Origin: Actinacidiphila bryophytorum
Lineage (GTDB): Bacteria > Actinomycetota > Actinomycetes > Streptomycetales > Streptomycetaceae
DNA: 64,000 nucleotides
Direction: 5' to 3'
Assembly: GCF_016916835.1 (NCBI RefSeq)
Contig: NZ_JAFFIX010000003.1
Span: forward strand, 411,248 to 475,247
Positions 54,276 to 64,000 of the stretch are shown in pieces (within the stretch, counting starts at the first letter, position 1; each line of letters begins with the position of its first letter). Under the pieces are notes generated by a model. It was not told the DNA's origin and did not search any database. It saw only the letters and a program-made list of their open reading frames with translations. The position numbers were made by a program, and so were the translations under genes.

Positions 54276-54604
54276 GACGCGTAGAGGGAGCGGTGCCCGC
54301 ACGACGGGGCCGCTCCCTTTGCCATATGCACCGCACCCTGTCGGAGCACCGAGTTCGTAAGCACCTGGCTACGAAGCGCGCACATGACGTGCGCGACACC
54401 TGCGTCGTCTGGTGCAATGGTGCTGTTGACAACGTATGAGGAGGAGCGTCCTCCTATCCGCCGCAGTCGCCGGTCCTCGGTAGTGGCTCCCGGGTGGTTC
54501 CGCCCCCGGTGGCTTCGATCGAAGACCGGCCCCCGGCAGGACGCCCCTCCACCGATGGCCCACGGGGACACGCCCCGCGGGCAAGGACGAGGAGAATCCC
54601 CATA
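54276..54604. other. rpsO-pnp intergenic region with several hairpins
   Basis: 329 bases with no gene. It holds the rpsO terminator, a 7-bp hairpin cgcgcac/gtgcgcg (54377-54395), a perfect -35-like TTGACA at 54426-54431, and a second 7-bp hairpin aggagga/tcctcct (54439-54455). In Streptomyces coelicolor the rpsO-pnp intergenic RNA is known to carry an RNase III-cut hairpin and a pnp promoter; these structures are the candidates here. A matching -10 for TTGACA is not clear. Confidence 0.65.
54285..54320 (+). terminator. rpsO terminator/attenuator
   Basis: agggagcgg (54285-54293) pairs with ccgctccct (54310-54318), followed by TT. The 16-nt loop is G/C-rich. It is among the few hairpins in the window followed by a short T run, so partial termination before pnp is likely. 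Confidence 0.75.
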
Positions 54605-56823
54605 GTGGAGAACGAGACCCACTACGCCGAAGCCGTGATCGACAACGGCACCTTCGGCACCCGCACGATCCGCTTCGAGACGGGCCGCCTGGCCCGCCAG
54701 GCCGCCGGTTCCGCCGTGGCCTACCTGGACGACGACACCATGGTGCTGTCGGCCACCAGCGCCTCCAAGCAGCCCAAGGAGCACTTCGACTTCTTCCCCC
54801 TCACGGTGGACGTCGAGGAGCGCATGTACGCGGCCGGCCGGATCCCCGGCTCCTTCTTCCGCCGCGAGGGCCGCCCCTCCGAGGACGCCATCCTCACCTG
54901 CCGGCTGATCGACCGCCCGCTGCGCCCGTCCTTCGTCAAGGGCCTGCGCAACGAGATCCAGGTCGTCTGCACGGTCATGGCGCTCAACCCCGACCACCTC
55001 TACGACGTGGTCGCCATCAACGCCGCCTCCTGCTCCACGCAGCTGGCAGGACTGCCCTTCTCCGGCCCGATCGGCGGCGTCCGCGTCGCGCTGATCCGCG
55101 GCCAGTGGGTGGCCTTCCCCACGCACAGCGAGCTGGAGGAGGCCGTGTTCGACATGGTCGTCGCCGGCCGTGTGCTCGACGACGGCGACGTCGCGATCAT
55201 GATGGTCGAGGCCGAGGCCACCGACAAGACCATCAAGCTGGTCGAGGGCGGCGCCGAGGCGCCGACCGAGGAGATCGTCGCGGGCGGCCTCGAGGCCGCC
55301 AAGCCGTTCATCAAGGTCCTGTGCAAGGCGCAGTCGGAGCTGGCGGCCAAGGCGGCCAAGCCCACCGCCGAGTTCCCGATCTTCCTGGACTACCAGGACG
55401 ACGTCTTCGAGGCCCTGGAGTCCGCCGTCACCGGCGAGCTGGCTCAGGCGCTGACCATCGCGGGCAAGCAGGCCCGCGAGGCCGAGCTGGACCGCGTCAA
55501 GGCGCTGGCCGCCGAGAAGCTGCTGCCGCAGTTCGAGGGCCGCGAGAAGGAGATCTCCGCGGCTTACCGCTCGCTGACCAAGAAGCTGGTCCGCCAGCGC
55601 GTGATCCGCGACAAGGTCCGCATCGACGGCCGCGGCGTCACCGACATCCGCACCCTGGCCGCCGAGGTCGAGGCGATCCCGCGGGTGCACGGCTCCGCCC
55701 TGTTCGAGCGCGGCGAGACCCAGATCCTCGGCGTGACCACGCTGAACATGCTCCGCATGGAGCAGCAGCTGGACACCCTGGCGCCCGAGACCCGCAAGCG
55801 CTACATGCACAACTACAACTTCCCGCCGTACTCGGTCGGCGAGACCGGCCGCGTGGGCTCGCCCAAGCGCCGCGAGATCGGCCACGGCGCCCTCGCCGAG
55901 CGCGCCCTGATTCCGGTCCTGCCGACCCGCGAGGAGTTCCCCTACGCGATCCGCCAGGTCTCCGAGGCGCTCGGCTCCAACGGCTCCACCTCGATGGGCT
56001 CGGTCTGCGCCTCCACCATGTCGCTGCTGAACGCCGGTGTGCCGCTCAAGGCCCCGGTCGCCGGTATCGCCATGGGCCTGATCTCCCAGGAGATCGAGGG
56101 CGAGACGCACTACGTGGCGCTGACCGACATCCTCGGTGCCGAGGACGCGTTCGGCGACATGGACTTCAAGGTCGCCGGCACGAAGAAGTTCGTGACCGCG
56201 CTGCAGCTGGACACCAAGCTGGACGGCATCCCCGCGTCCGTGCTGGCCGCGGCCCTCAAGCAGGCCCGCGACGCCCGGCTGCACATCCTCGACGTGATGA
56301 TGGAGGCCATCGACTCCCCGGACGAGATGTCGCCGAACGCGCCGCGGATCATCAGCATCAAGATCCCGGTGGACAAGATCGGCGAGGTCATCGGCCCCAA
56401 GGGCAAGATGATCAACCAGATCCAGGAGGACACCGGCGCCGACATCTCCATCGAGGACGACGGCACGGTGCTGATCGGCGCCACCGAGGGCTCCCAGGCC
56501 GAGGCGGCGCGTGCGGTGATCAACCAGATCGCCAACCCGACCATGCCCGAGGTCGGCGAGCGCTACCTGGGCACGGTGGTGAAGACCACCACCTTCGGCG
56601 CCTTCGTGTCGCTGATGCCCGGCAAGGACGGTCTGCTGCACATCTCGCAGATCCGCAAGCTCGCCGGCGGCAAGCGCGTCGAGAACGTCGAGGACGTGCT
56701 CGGCGTCGGCACCAAGGTCCAGGTCGAGATCGCCGAGATCGACCAGCGCGGCAAGCTGTCGCTCGTCCCCGTGATCGAGGGCGAGGACGGCGACGCCGAC
56801 GACGCGAAGGACGAGTCGGCCAA

Positions 56824-56827
<4 letters not shown>
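54605..56827 (+). CDS. pnp: Polyribonucleotide nucleotidyltransferase (PNPase)
   Basis: 3'-5' phosphorolytic exoribonuclease that also makes 3' tails in streptomycetes. 740 residues. Two RNase PH domains with an all-helical linker, the second with [22 protein letters not shown] domain about 580-640 ([17 protein letters not shown]) and S1 domain about 650-720 ([18 protein letters not shown]). The GTG at 54605 is chosen because it gives the length known for Streptomyces PNPase and follows GAGGAGA; the long upstream frame is spurious. The stop overlaps the next gene by GTGA. Confidence 0.97.
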
Positions 56828-59041
<2,214 letters not shown>

Positions 59042-59045
59042 CCGC

Positions 59046-59495
59046 ATGCGCTCGAAACTCAGCTACGCCGTCTCCGCCGCCGCGCTGCTGTTCTACTTCG
59101 TCCTGGTCGGCGACCGCGGGGTGCTGCTGATCGCCGACGGCCGCCCGGTCACCGTCGCCTTCGGCGTCGCGGTCCTGGTGCTGCCGCTGATCGGCGCCTG
59201 GTTCCTGTGGCACACCACGCAGTTCGCCCGGCACGCCGGACGGCTCGGCCGGGAGCTGGAGGCCGAGGGCGGGCTGCCGCTCGACGAGCTGGCCCGCACC
59301 CCCAGCGGCCGCATCGACCGGGACTCGGCCGACGCGGTCTTCGCCAGGCGGCAGGCCGAGACCGAGGCGGCGCCCGACGACTGGCGCAACTGGTTCCGGC
59401 TGGCGGTGGCGTACTTCGACGCCCGCGACACGCCGCGGGCGCGCAAGGCGATGCAGCGCGCCATCGCACTGCACGACGGCAAATCGCCGCGCTGA
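59046..59495 (+). CDS. Small membrane protein with C-terminal TPR-like helices
   Basis: 149 residues. Two membrane helices (about 7-30 and 37-56; YAVSAAALLFYFVLVG and VAVLVLPLIGAWFLW) followed by a cytosolic region with a TPR-like pair DDWRNWFRLAVAYFDARDT and RARKAMQRAIALHDG. Four bases after dapB, so it is in the same mRNA. Function unknown; TPR suggests a protein-interaction role at the membrane. Confidence 0.75.
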   Translation: MRSKLSYAVSAAALLFYFVLVGDRGVLLIADGRPVTVAFGVAVLVLPLIGAWFLWHTTQFARHAGRLGRELEAEGGLPLDELARTPSGRIDRDSADAVFARRQAETEAAPDDWRNWFRLAVAYFDARDTPRARKAMQRAIALHDGKSPR

Positions 59496-59518
59496 GCCGT
59501 CAGGGCCGCGCGGCGCGC

Positions 59519-60064
59519 TCAGCGCAGTTCCGCGGCCCAGCCCTCGATGGCGTCGGCGGCCATGTCGAAGGCCTCGACCCGGCCGAGGAAGTCCGCGTTG
59601 TGGTCGGTGAGCTGCGTGCGCAGCGGCTCACCGCCGTTGCGGGAGATGATCAGCGCCTGCCCCTGGACGCTGCGCGGCAGCCCCAGCACCCGCACCGGCT
59701 GCTGCGCCGTACGCACCGAGGCGACCTTGCGCCAGGGCACCGTCACGGTGCTGAAGAAGCTCGTCTGGCGCAGCCCCTTGCCGCTCACCCACACGCCGAC
59801 CCGCAGCAGCCGCAGCGTGGCCCCTATCACCGCGAGCGCCACCAGCAGGCACACCGCCGCTCCCTGCGTGTTGCCGGCGGCAGCCATGATCAGGGCGGCG
59901 AACATCAGGTACGAGGCGAGCATCAGCGCCAGCGCCGCGGTGGCGACCCGCCACGGCCCCGGGCGGTAGGGCCGCATCCAGCGGTCCTGCTCGAGGTGGG
60001 GGAGCGGGCGTCCGGCCGCGAGGTCGTCGGTCTCGGCGGTTGCGGAGCTGTAGGGCAGGGACAC
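59519..60064 (-). CDS. PH-domain-like membrane protein
   Basis: 181 residues with a GTG start after GAAGAGGA. A soluble N-terminus (LPHLEQDRWMRPYRPGPWR), two membrane helices (about 42-62 and 66-87), then a bacterial PH-like domain (VWVSGKGLRQTSFF, TVTVPWRKVASVRTAQQP, VQGQALIISRNGG). This pattern is common in actinobacteria near thyX; function is unknown. Convergent with the small membrane gene and divergent from thyX. Confidence 0.75.
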   Translation of the reverse strand: MSLPYSSATAETDDLAAGRPLPHLEQDRWMRPYRPGPWRVATAALALMLASYLMFAALIMAAAGNTQGAAVCLLVALAVIGATLRLLRVGVWVSGKGLRQTSFFSTVTVPWRKVASVRTAQQPVRVLGLPRSVQGQALIISRNGGEPLRTQLTDHNADFLGRVEAFDMAADAIEGWAAELR

Positions 60065-60246
60065 GCGGAGAATCCTCTTCCGGTTCCGGCGGGGGCAGGT
60101 CGGAGCGGGGTGCACTCCGATCCGGTGAGGCTAGCCGCCCCGGCGGCCCCTCGGCTACTTCGGGTCGGCCGATCGGCTGCGGCCCGCTGTCGGACCCACC
60201 GCCTAGGCTGGTCGCCGCAATGCCGCCCAGCAGGAAGGACCCTCCG
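60065..60246. promoter_or_regulatory. Divergent region ahead of thyX
   Basis: 182 bases between divergent starts. TAGGCT at 60204-60209 could be a -10 toward thyX without a recognisable -35. GGAAGGA at 60233-60239 is the thyX ribosome binding site. Confidence 0.4.
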
Positions 60247-61005
60247 GTGCCGACCGACCTCCCCACCGGGACCCCCGCAGCCCCGCCGGCCCCCGTCGAA
60301 TTCCGGGACGACGTCACCGTCGACCTCGTCAAGCACAGCGCGTCGGACTCCGACGTCCTGTGGGCGGCCCGGGTCTCCACCGCGGGCGAGCAGTCACTCG
60401 AAGAGCTGACCAAGGACCCGGAGCGCTCCAAGGGCCTGATCAACTACCTGATGCGGGACCGCCACGGCAGCCCCTTCGAGCACAACTCGATGACCTTCTT
60501 CGTCAGCGCGCCGATCTTCGTCTTCCGCGAGTTCATGCGCCACCGCGTCGGCTGGTCCTACAACGAGGAGTCCGGCCGCTACCGCGAGCTGCAGCCGGTC
60601 TTCTACGTGCCCGGACCCGACCGCAAGCTGGTGCAGCAGGGCCGTCCCGGCAAGTACGAGTTCGTGCACGGGACACCCGAGCAGCACAAGCAGGCCGTCG
60701 CGGCCATGGAGGAGTCCTATGCGCAGTCCTATGCCGCGTACCAGGCGATGCTCGCCGACGGGGTCGCCCGCGAGGTCGCCAGGGCCACCCTTCCGGTCGG
60801 CCTGTTCTCCTCGATGTACGCGACCTGCAACGCGCGATCGCTGATGCACTTCCTCGGCCTGCGCACCCAGCACGAGCTGGCCGCGGTGCCGTCCTTCCCG
60901 CAACGCGAGATCGAGATGGTCGGCGAGCGGATGGAGACCGCCTGGGCGCAGCTGATGCCGCTCACCCATGCGGCGTTCAACGCCAACGGGCGTGTCGCCC
61001 CGTAG
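60247..61005 (+). CDS. thyX: Flavin-dependent thymidylate synthase
   Basis: Makes dTMP from dUMP with FADH2 and methylene-tetrahydrofolate. 252 residues. Signature RHRxxSxNExSxRY appears as RHRVGWSYNEESGRY. Also SPFEHNSMTFFVSAPIFV and LPVGLFSSMYATCNARSLMHFL. The GTG at 60247 has GGAAGGA 7 bases upstream and yields the normal size; the ATG at 60220 is a weaker alternative. An independent unit, ended by a hairpin. A classical ThyA could be elsewhere in the genome. Confidence 0.97.
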   Translation: MPTDLPTGTPAAPPAPVEFRDDVTVDLVKHSASDSDVLWAARVSTAGEQSLEELTKDPERSKGLINYLMRDRHGSPFEHNSMTFFVSAPIFVFREFMRHRVGWSYNEESGRYRELQPVFYVPGPDRKLVQQGRPGKYEFVHGTPEQHKQAVAAMEESYAQSYAAYQAMLADGVAREVARATLPVGLFSSMYATCNARSLMHFLGLRTQHELAAVPSFPQREIEMVGERMETAWAQLMPLTHAAFNANGRVAP

Positions 61006-61053
61006 CGGGGCGCCCTGCCGCCGGGGCGTGGGTGAATGTCCGAAGTGTTCGGA

Positions 61054-61083
61054 TTGCAGGCATTCATGAGGTTCATCTAGGCT
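61054..61083 (+). promoter_or_regulatory. Possible promoter ahead of dapA
   Basis: TTGCAG (61054-61059), an 18-base spacer and TAGGCT (61078-61083). If used, transcription would start just before the hairpin at 61092, which would then be a dapA leader structure rather than only a thyX terminator. Confidence 0.4.
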
Positions 61084-61091
61084 GCAGAAAC

Positions 61092-61140
61092 GGACCCCGG
61101 CGGTGCCTGAACCCCCGAGCAGACACCGCCGGAGTCCTTT
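61092..61140 (+). terminator. Hairpin terminator between thyX and dapA
   Basis: ggaccccggcggtg (61092-61105) pairs with caccgccggagtcc (61124-61137) at 13 of 14 positions, followed by TTT. The shape is that of an intrinsic terminator, 86 bases past thyX. Confidence 0.7.
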
Positions 61141-61192
61141 GCGCAGGTCCCGCGGCTGCGTGCCCCCATACACACCGAGTAGCGTGGGACCC

Positions 61193-62092
61193 ATGGCTCC
61201 GACCTCCACCCCCAAGGCCCCCTTCGGGCGGGTACTGACCGCAATGGTCACGCCGTTCACCACGGACGGCGCACTCGACCTCGCCGGCGCCCAGCAGCTC
61301 GCCGCCCACCTGGTGGACGCGGGCAACGACGGCCTCGTCGTCAACGGCACCACCGGGGAGTCGCCCACCACGAGCGACACGGAGAAAGACCAGCTCGTAC
61401 GAGCCGTGGTCGAGGCCGTCGGCGACCGCGCCTTCGTCGTGGCGGGCGTCGGCACCAACGACACCCGGCACAGCATCGAGCTCGCCCGCCAGGCCGAGCG
61501 CAGCGGCGCCCACGGCCTGCTCACGGTCACGCCGTACTACAGCAAGCCGCCGCAGGAGGGACTCCTGCGGCACTTCACCGCCATCGCCGACGCCACCGGC
61601 CTGCCCGTCATGCTCTACGACATCCCCGGCCGCAGCGGCGTCCCCCTGGAGACCGAGACCATCGTCCGGCTGGCCGAACACCCCAGGATCGTCGCCAACA
61701 AGGACGCCAAGGGCGACCTCGGCGCCGCCGGCTGGGCACTCGTCCGCAGCGGCCTGGCCTGGTATTCGGGTGACGACATGCTCAACCTGCCGCTGCTGTC
61801 CATCGGCGCCACCGGCTTCGTCTCCGTCGTCGGCCACCTGGTCACCCCCGAGCTGCGCGCCCTGCTGGACGCGTACACCGGCGGCGACGTCGCCAAGGCC
61901 GCCGAGATCCACCAGCGGCTGCTCCCCGTCTACACCGGCATGTTCCGCGCCCAGGGCGTCATCACCACCAAGACCGCCCTCGCGCTGCGCGGACTGCCCG
62001 CAGGCCCGCTCCGGCTCCCGCTCACCGAACTCGACGCGGACGCCACGGATCGCCTCAGGAAGGATCTCGCGGCCGGCGGGGTACACCTCTGA
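61193..62092 (+). CDS. dapA: 4-hydroxy-tetrahydrodipicolinate synthase
   Basis: Condenses pyruvate and aspartate semialdehyde, first committed step of lysine/DAP synthesis. 299 residues, TIM barrel. GTTGE at 52-56, Tyr142 (LYDIPGRSGV), Schiff-base Lys170 (IVANKDAKGDL), GDD near 198. The ATG at 61193 gives the usual length; upstream open sequence contains the thyX terminator. No strong Shine-Dalgarno is visible. Followed by the RNase J gene after 148 bases, a conserved dapA-rnj pair in actinobacteria. Confidence 0.97.
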   Translation: MAPTSTPKAPFGRVLTAMVTPFTTDGALDLAGAQQLAAHLVDAGNDGLVVNGTTGESPTTSDTEKDQLVRAVVEAVGDRAFVVAGVGTNDTRHSIELARQAERSGAHGLLTVTPYYSKPPQEGLLRHFTAIADATGLPVMLYDIPGRSGVPLETETIVRLAEHPRIVANKDAKGDLGAAGWALVRSGLAWYSGDDMLNLPLLSIGATGFVSVVGHLVTPELRALLDAYTGGDVAKAAEIHQRLLPVYTGMFRAQGVITTKTALALRGLPAGPLRLPLTELDADATDRLRKDLAAGGVHL

Positions 62093-62240
62093 CAACAGAC
62101 TTCACAACTGAATACGCACCACACGGACGCATATGCATTCGCACCGCCCGCATGACGGTGCACCAACGGAAAAGTCACACACAGTTCCGCACGCCACGGC
62201 CAAGGAAGGCCCATCCGGCGTGCGTGATAGGGAGAAACTT

Positions 62241-63926
62241 TTGAGCCATCCGCACCCTGAACTCGGCCCCCCGCGGACTCTCGCGGAAGGCGGCCTGCGC
62301 ATCACACCGCTCGGCGGCCTCGGCGAGATCGGCCGCAACATGACGGTCTTCGAATTCGGCGGCAAGCTGCTGATCGTCGACTGCGGCGTCCTCTTCCCCG
62401 AGGAGGAGCAGCCGGGCGTCGACCTCATCCTCCCCGACTTCAGCTCGATCCGGGACCGCCTCGACGACGTCGTGGGCGTCATCCTCACCCACGGCCACGA
62501 GGACCACATCGGCGCCGTCCCCTTCCTGCTCAGGGAGAAGGACGACATCCCGCTGATCGGCTCCAAGCTCACCCTCGCCCTGATCGAGGCCAAGCTCCAG
62601 GAGCACCGCATCCGGCCGTACGCCCTGGAGGTCAAGGAAGGCGACCGCGAGCGCATCGGCCCCTTCGACTGCGAGTTCGTCGCCGTCAACCACTCCATCC
62701 CCGACGCGCTCGCCGTCGCCATCCGCACCCCGGCCGGCATGGTCGTGGTCACCGGCGACTTCAAGATGGACCAGCTCCCGCTGGACGGCCGGCTCACCGA
62801 CCTGCCGACCTTCGCACGGCTCGGCGAGGAGGGCATCGACCTGCTCCTCGCCGACTCCACGAACGCGGAGGTCCCCGGCTTCGTCCCGCCCGAGCGCGAC
62901 ATCTCGCAGGTCCTGCGGCAGACCTTCGCCAAGGCCGAGAAGCGCATCATCGTCGCCAGCTTCGCCAGCCACGTGCACCGCATCCAGCAGGTGCTGGACG
63001 CCGCACACGAACGCGGCCGCAAGGTCGCCTTCGTCGGCCGCTCGATGGTCAGGAACATGGGCATCGCGCGGGACCTGGGCTACCTCAAGGTCCCCGGCGG
63101 ACTCATCGTGGACGTCAAGGTCCTCGACGACCTGCCGGACGAGAAGGTCGTGCTGGTCTGCACCGGCTCACAGGGCGAGCCCATGGCGGCCCTGTCCCGG
63201 ATGGCCAACCGCGACCACCAGATCCGCATCGTCGAGGGCGACACCGTCGTCCTCGCGTCCTCGCTCATCCCCGGCAACGAGAACGCGGTCTACCGCGTGA
63301 TCAACGGCCTCACCAGGTGGGGCGCCAACGTCGTCCACAAGGGCAACGCCAAGGTCCACGTCTCGGGCCACGCCTCGGCCGGCGAGCTGCTGTACTTCTA
63401 CAACATCTGCAAGCCGCGCAACCTCATGCCGATCCACGGCGAGTGGCGGCACCTGCGAGCAAACGCCGAACTGGGCCAGCTCACCGGTATCCCCAAGGAG
63501 CGCACGGTCATCGCCGAAGACGGCGTCGCCGTCGACCTCGTCAAGGGCGTGGCGAAAATCGCCGGCAAGGTCCAGGCCGGATACGTGTACGTCGACGGCC
63601 TCTCGGTCGGCGACATCACCGAGTCCTCGCTCAAGGACCGGCGCATCCTCGGCGAGGAGGGCATCGTCTCGGTCTTCGTCGTGGTCGACAGCACCACGGG
63701 CAAGCTCGTCGGCGGCCCGAACATCCACGCGCGTGGCTCGGGCATCGAGGACGAGGCGTTCGCCGCCGTCATCCCGAAGATCGAGGAGGGCCTGTCCCGT
63801 TCCGCCTCCGACGGCGTGATGGAGACCCGCCAGATCCAGCAGCTCATCCGACGGTCCGTCGGCAAATGGGTCTCCGACACCTACCGCCGCCGCCCGATGA
63901 TCCTGCCGGTGGTCGTGGAGGTCTGA
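62241..63926 (+). CDS. rnj: Ribonuclease J
   Basis: Metallo-beta-lactamase/beta-CASP nuclease with endo- and 5'-3' exoribonuclease activity; rRNA and mRNA processing. 561 residues from TTG 62241, the size I recall for the Streptomyces enzyme; GGGAGAA lies 5-8 bases upstream. Zinc motif HGHEDH (84-89), VNHSIPDALAV, TGDFKMDQLPLD, LLADSTNAEVPG, beta-CASP SGHASAGELLYFYN and MPIHGEWRHL. The upstream ATG at 62133 and GTG at 62220 are weaker choices. With PNPase nearby, two main RNA-decay enzymes share this region. Confidence 0.95.
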   Translation: MSHPHPELGPPRTLAEGGLRITPLGGLGEIGRNMTVFEFGGKLLIVDCGVLFPEEEQPGVDLILPDFSSIRDRLDDVVGVILTHGHEDHIGAVPFLLREKDDIPLIGSKLTLALIEAKLQEHRIRPYALEVKEGDRERIGPFDCEFVAVNHSIPDALAVAIRTPAGMVVVTGDFKMDQLPLDGRLTDLPTFARLGEEGIDLLLADSTNAEVPGFVPPERDISQVLRQTFAKAEKRIIVASFASHVHRIQQVLDAAHERGRKVAFVGRSMVRNMGIARDLGYLKVPGGLIVDVKVLDDLPDEKVVLVCTGSQGEPMAALSRMANRDHQIRIVEGDTVVLASSLIPGNENAVYRVINGLTRWGANVVHKGNAKVHVSGHASAGELLYFYNICKPRNLMPIHGEWRHLRANAELGQLTGIPKERTVIAEDGVAVDLVKGVAKIAGKVQAGYVYVDGLSVGDITESSLKDRRILGEEGIVSVFVVVDSTTGKLVGGPNIHARGSGIEDEAFAAVIPKIEEGLSRSASDGVMETRQIQQLIRRSVGKWVSDTYRRRPMILPVVVEV

Positions 63927-63952
63927 CCCTCCGTCAAGCCACCGACCACGAA

Positions 63953-63982
63953 CGGGCCGCCGGATTTGCATCCGGCGGCCCG
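63953..63982 (+). terminator. Terminator hairpin after RNase J
   Basis: cgggccgccggat (63953-63965) pairs perfectly with atccggcggcccg (63970-63982) around a ttgc loop, 27 bases after the stop. Confidence 0.8.
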
Positions 63983-64000
63983 CTCCAGTACGTTGGCACA

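Noticed and set aside
62133..62240. N-terminal extension of RNase J from the ATG at 62133
   Set aside because: The TTG at 62241 has a good Shine-Dalgarno and gives the family length; the extra 36 residues are low-complexity His/Pro sequence.

Overview
The window is high-G+C actinobacterial DNA, about 70-73% G+C wherever I counted, with frequent GTG and TTG starts. Gene content and order (dxr-rseP-ispG, rimP-nusA-ylxR-infB-ylxP-rbfA-truB, ribF, rpsO-pnp-M16 peptidase-dapB, thyX, dapA, RNase J) point to Streptomyces or a close relative in Streptomycetaceae. That assignment rests on remembered family and synteny knowledge, not on a database search.

Layout. 1-3.5 kb: end of an aldehyde dehydrogenase gene and a VLCAD-like acyl-CoA dehydrogenase. 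3.5-7.4 kb: dxr, a site-2 protease and ispG, so two MEP isoprenoid steps flank an intramembrane protease. 7.5-10.9 kb: two GNAT acetyltransferases, an APH(6)/hydroxyurea-type kinase, a DUF4439 ferritin-like protein and a lipoprotein. 11-18.2 kb: the translation/ribosome-maturation operon ending in truB. A 175-bp MITE-like element sits exactly at the truB stop codon. 18.6-23.5 kb: a large trypsin-like/P-loop NTPase protein of unknown role, then ribF. 23.5-27.5 kb: a four-gene unit (ABC ATPase, permease, histidine kinase, NarL-type regulator).

27.8-53.8 kb is a complete type VII (ESX) secretion locus. It has an EspI-like Pro-rich ATPase, an unknown protein, EccE, EccB, two accessory or substrate proteins, mycosin 1, two WXG100 proteins, mycosin 2, EccC and EccD. 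Between mycosin 2 and EccC lies a leftward effector island at 41.0-48.1 kb: an SseB-like protein, a WXG-type partner, two paralogous secreted toxins with papain-fold (Cys/His/Asp) tips, small immunity candidates, and a fused Imm35/YrhB protein that carries degenerate copies of the toxin fold. This island is the most interesting part of the window.

54-64 kb returns to housekeeping: rpsO, pnp, M16 protease, dapB, a small membrane protein, a PH-like membrane protein on the other strand, thyX, dapA and RNase J. Two lysine/DAP pathway genes (dapB, dapA) and two RNA-decay enzymes (PNPase, RNase J) lie within 10 kb. I saw no tRNA, rRNA, CRISPR array or intact insertion sequence.
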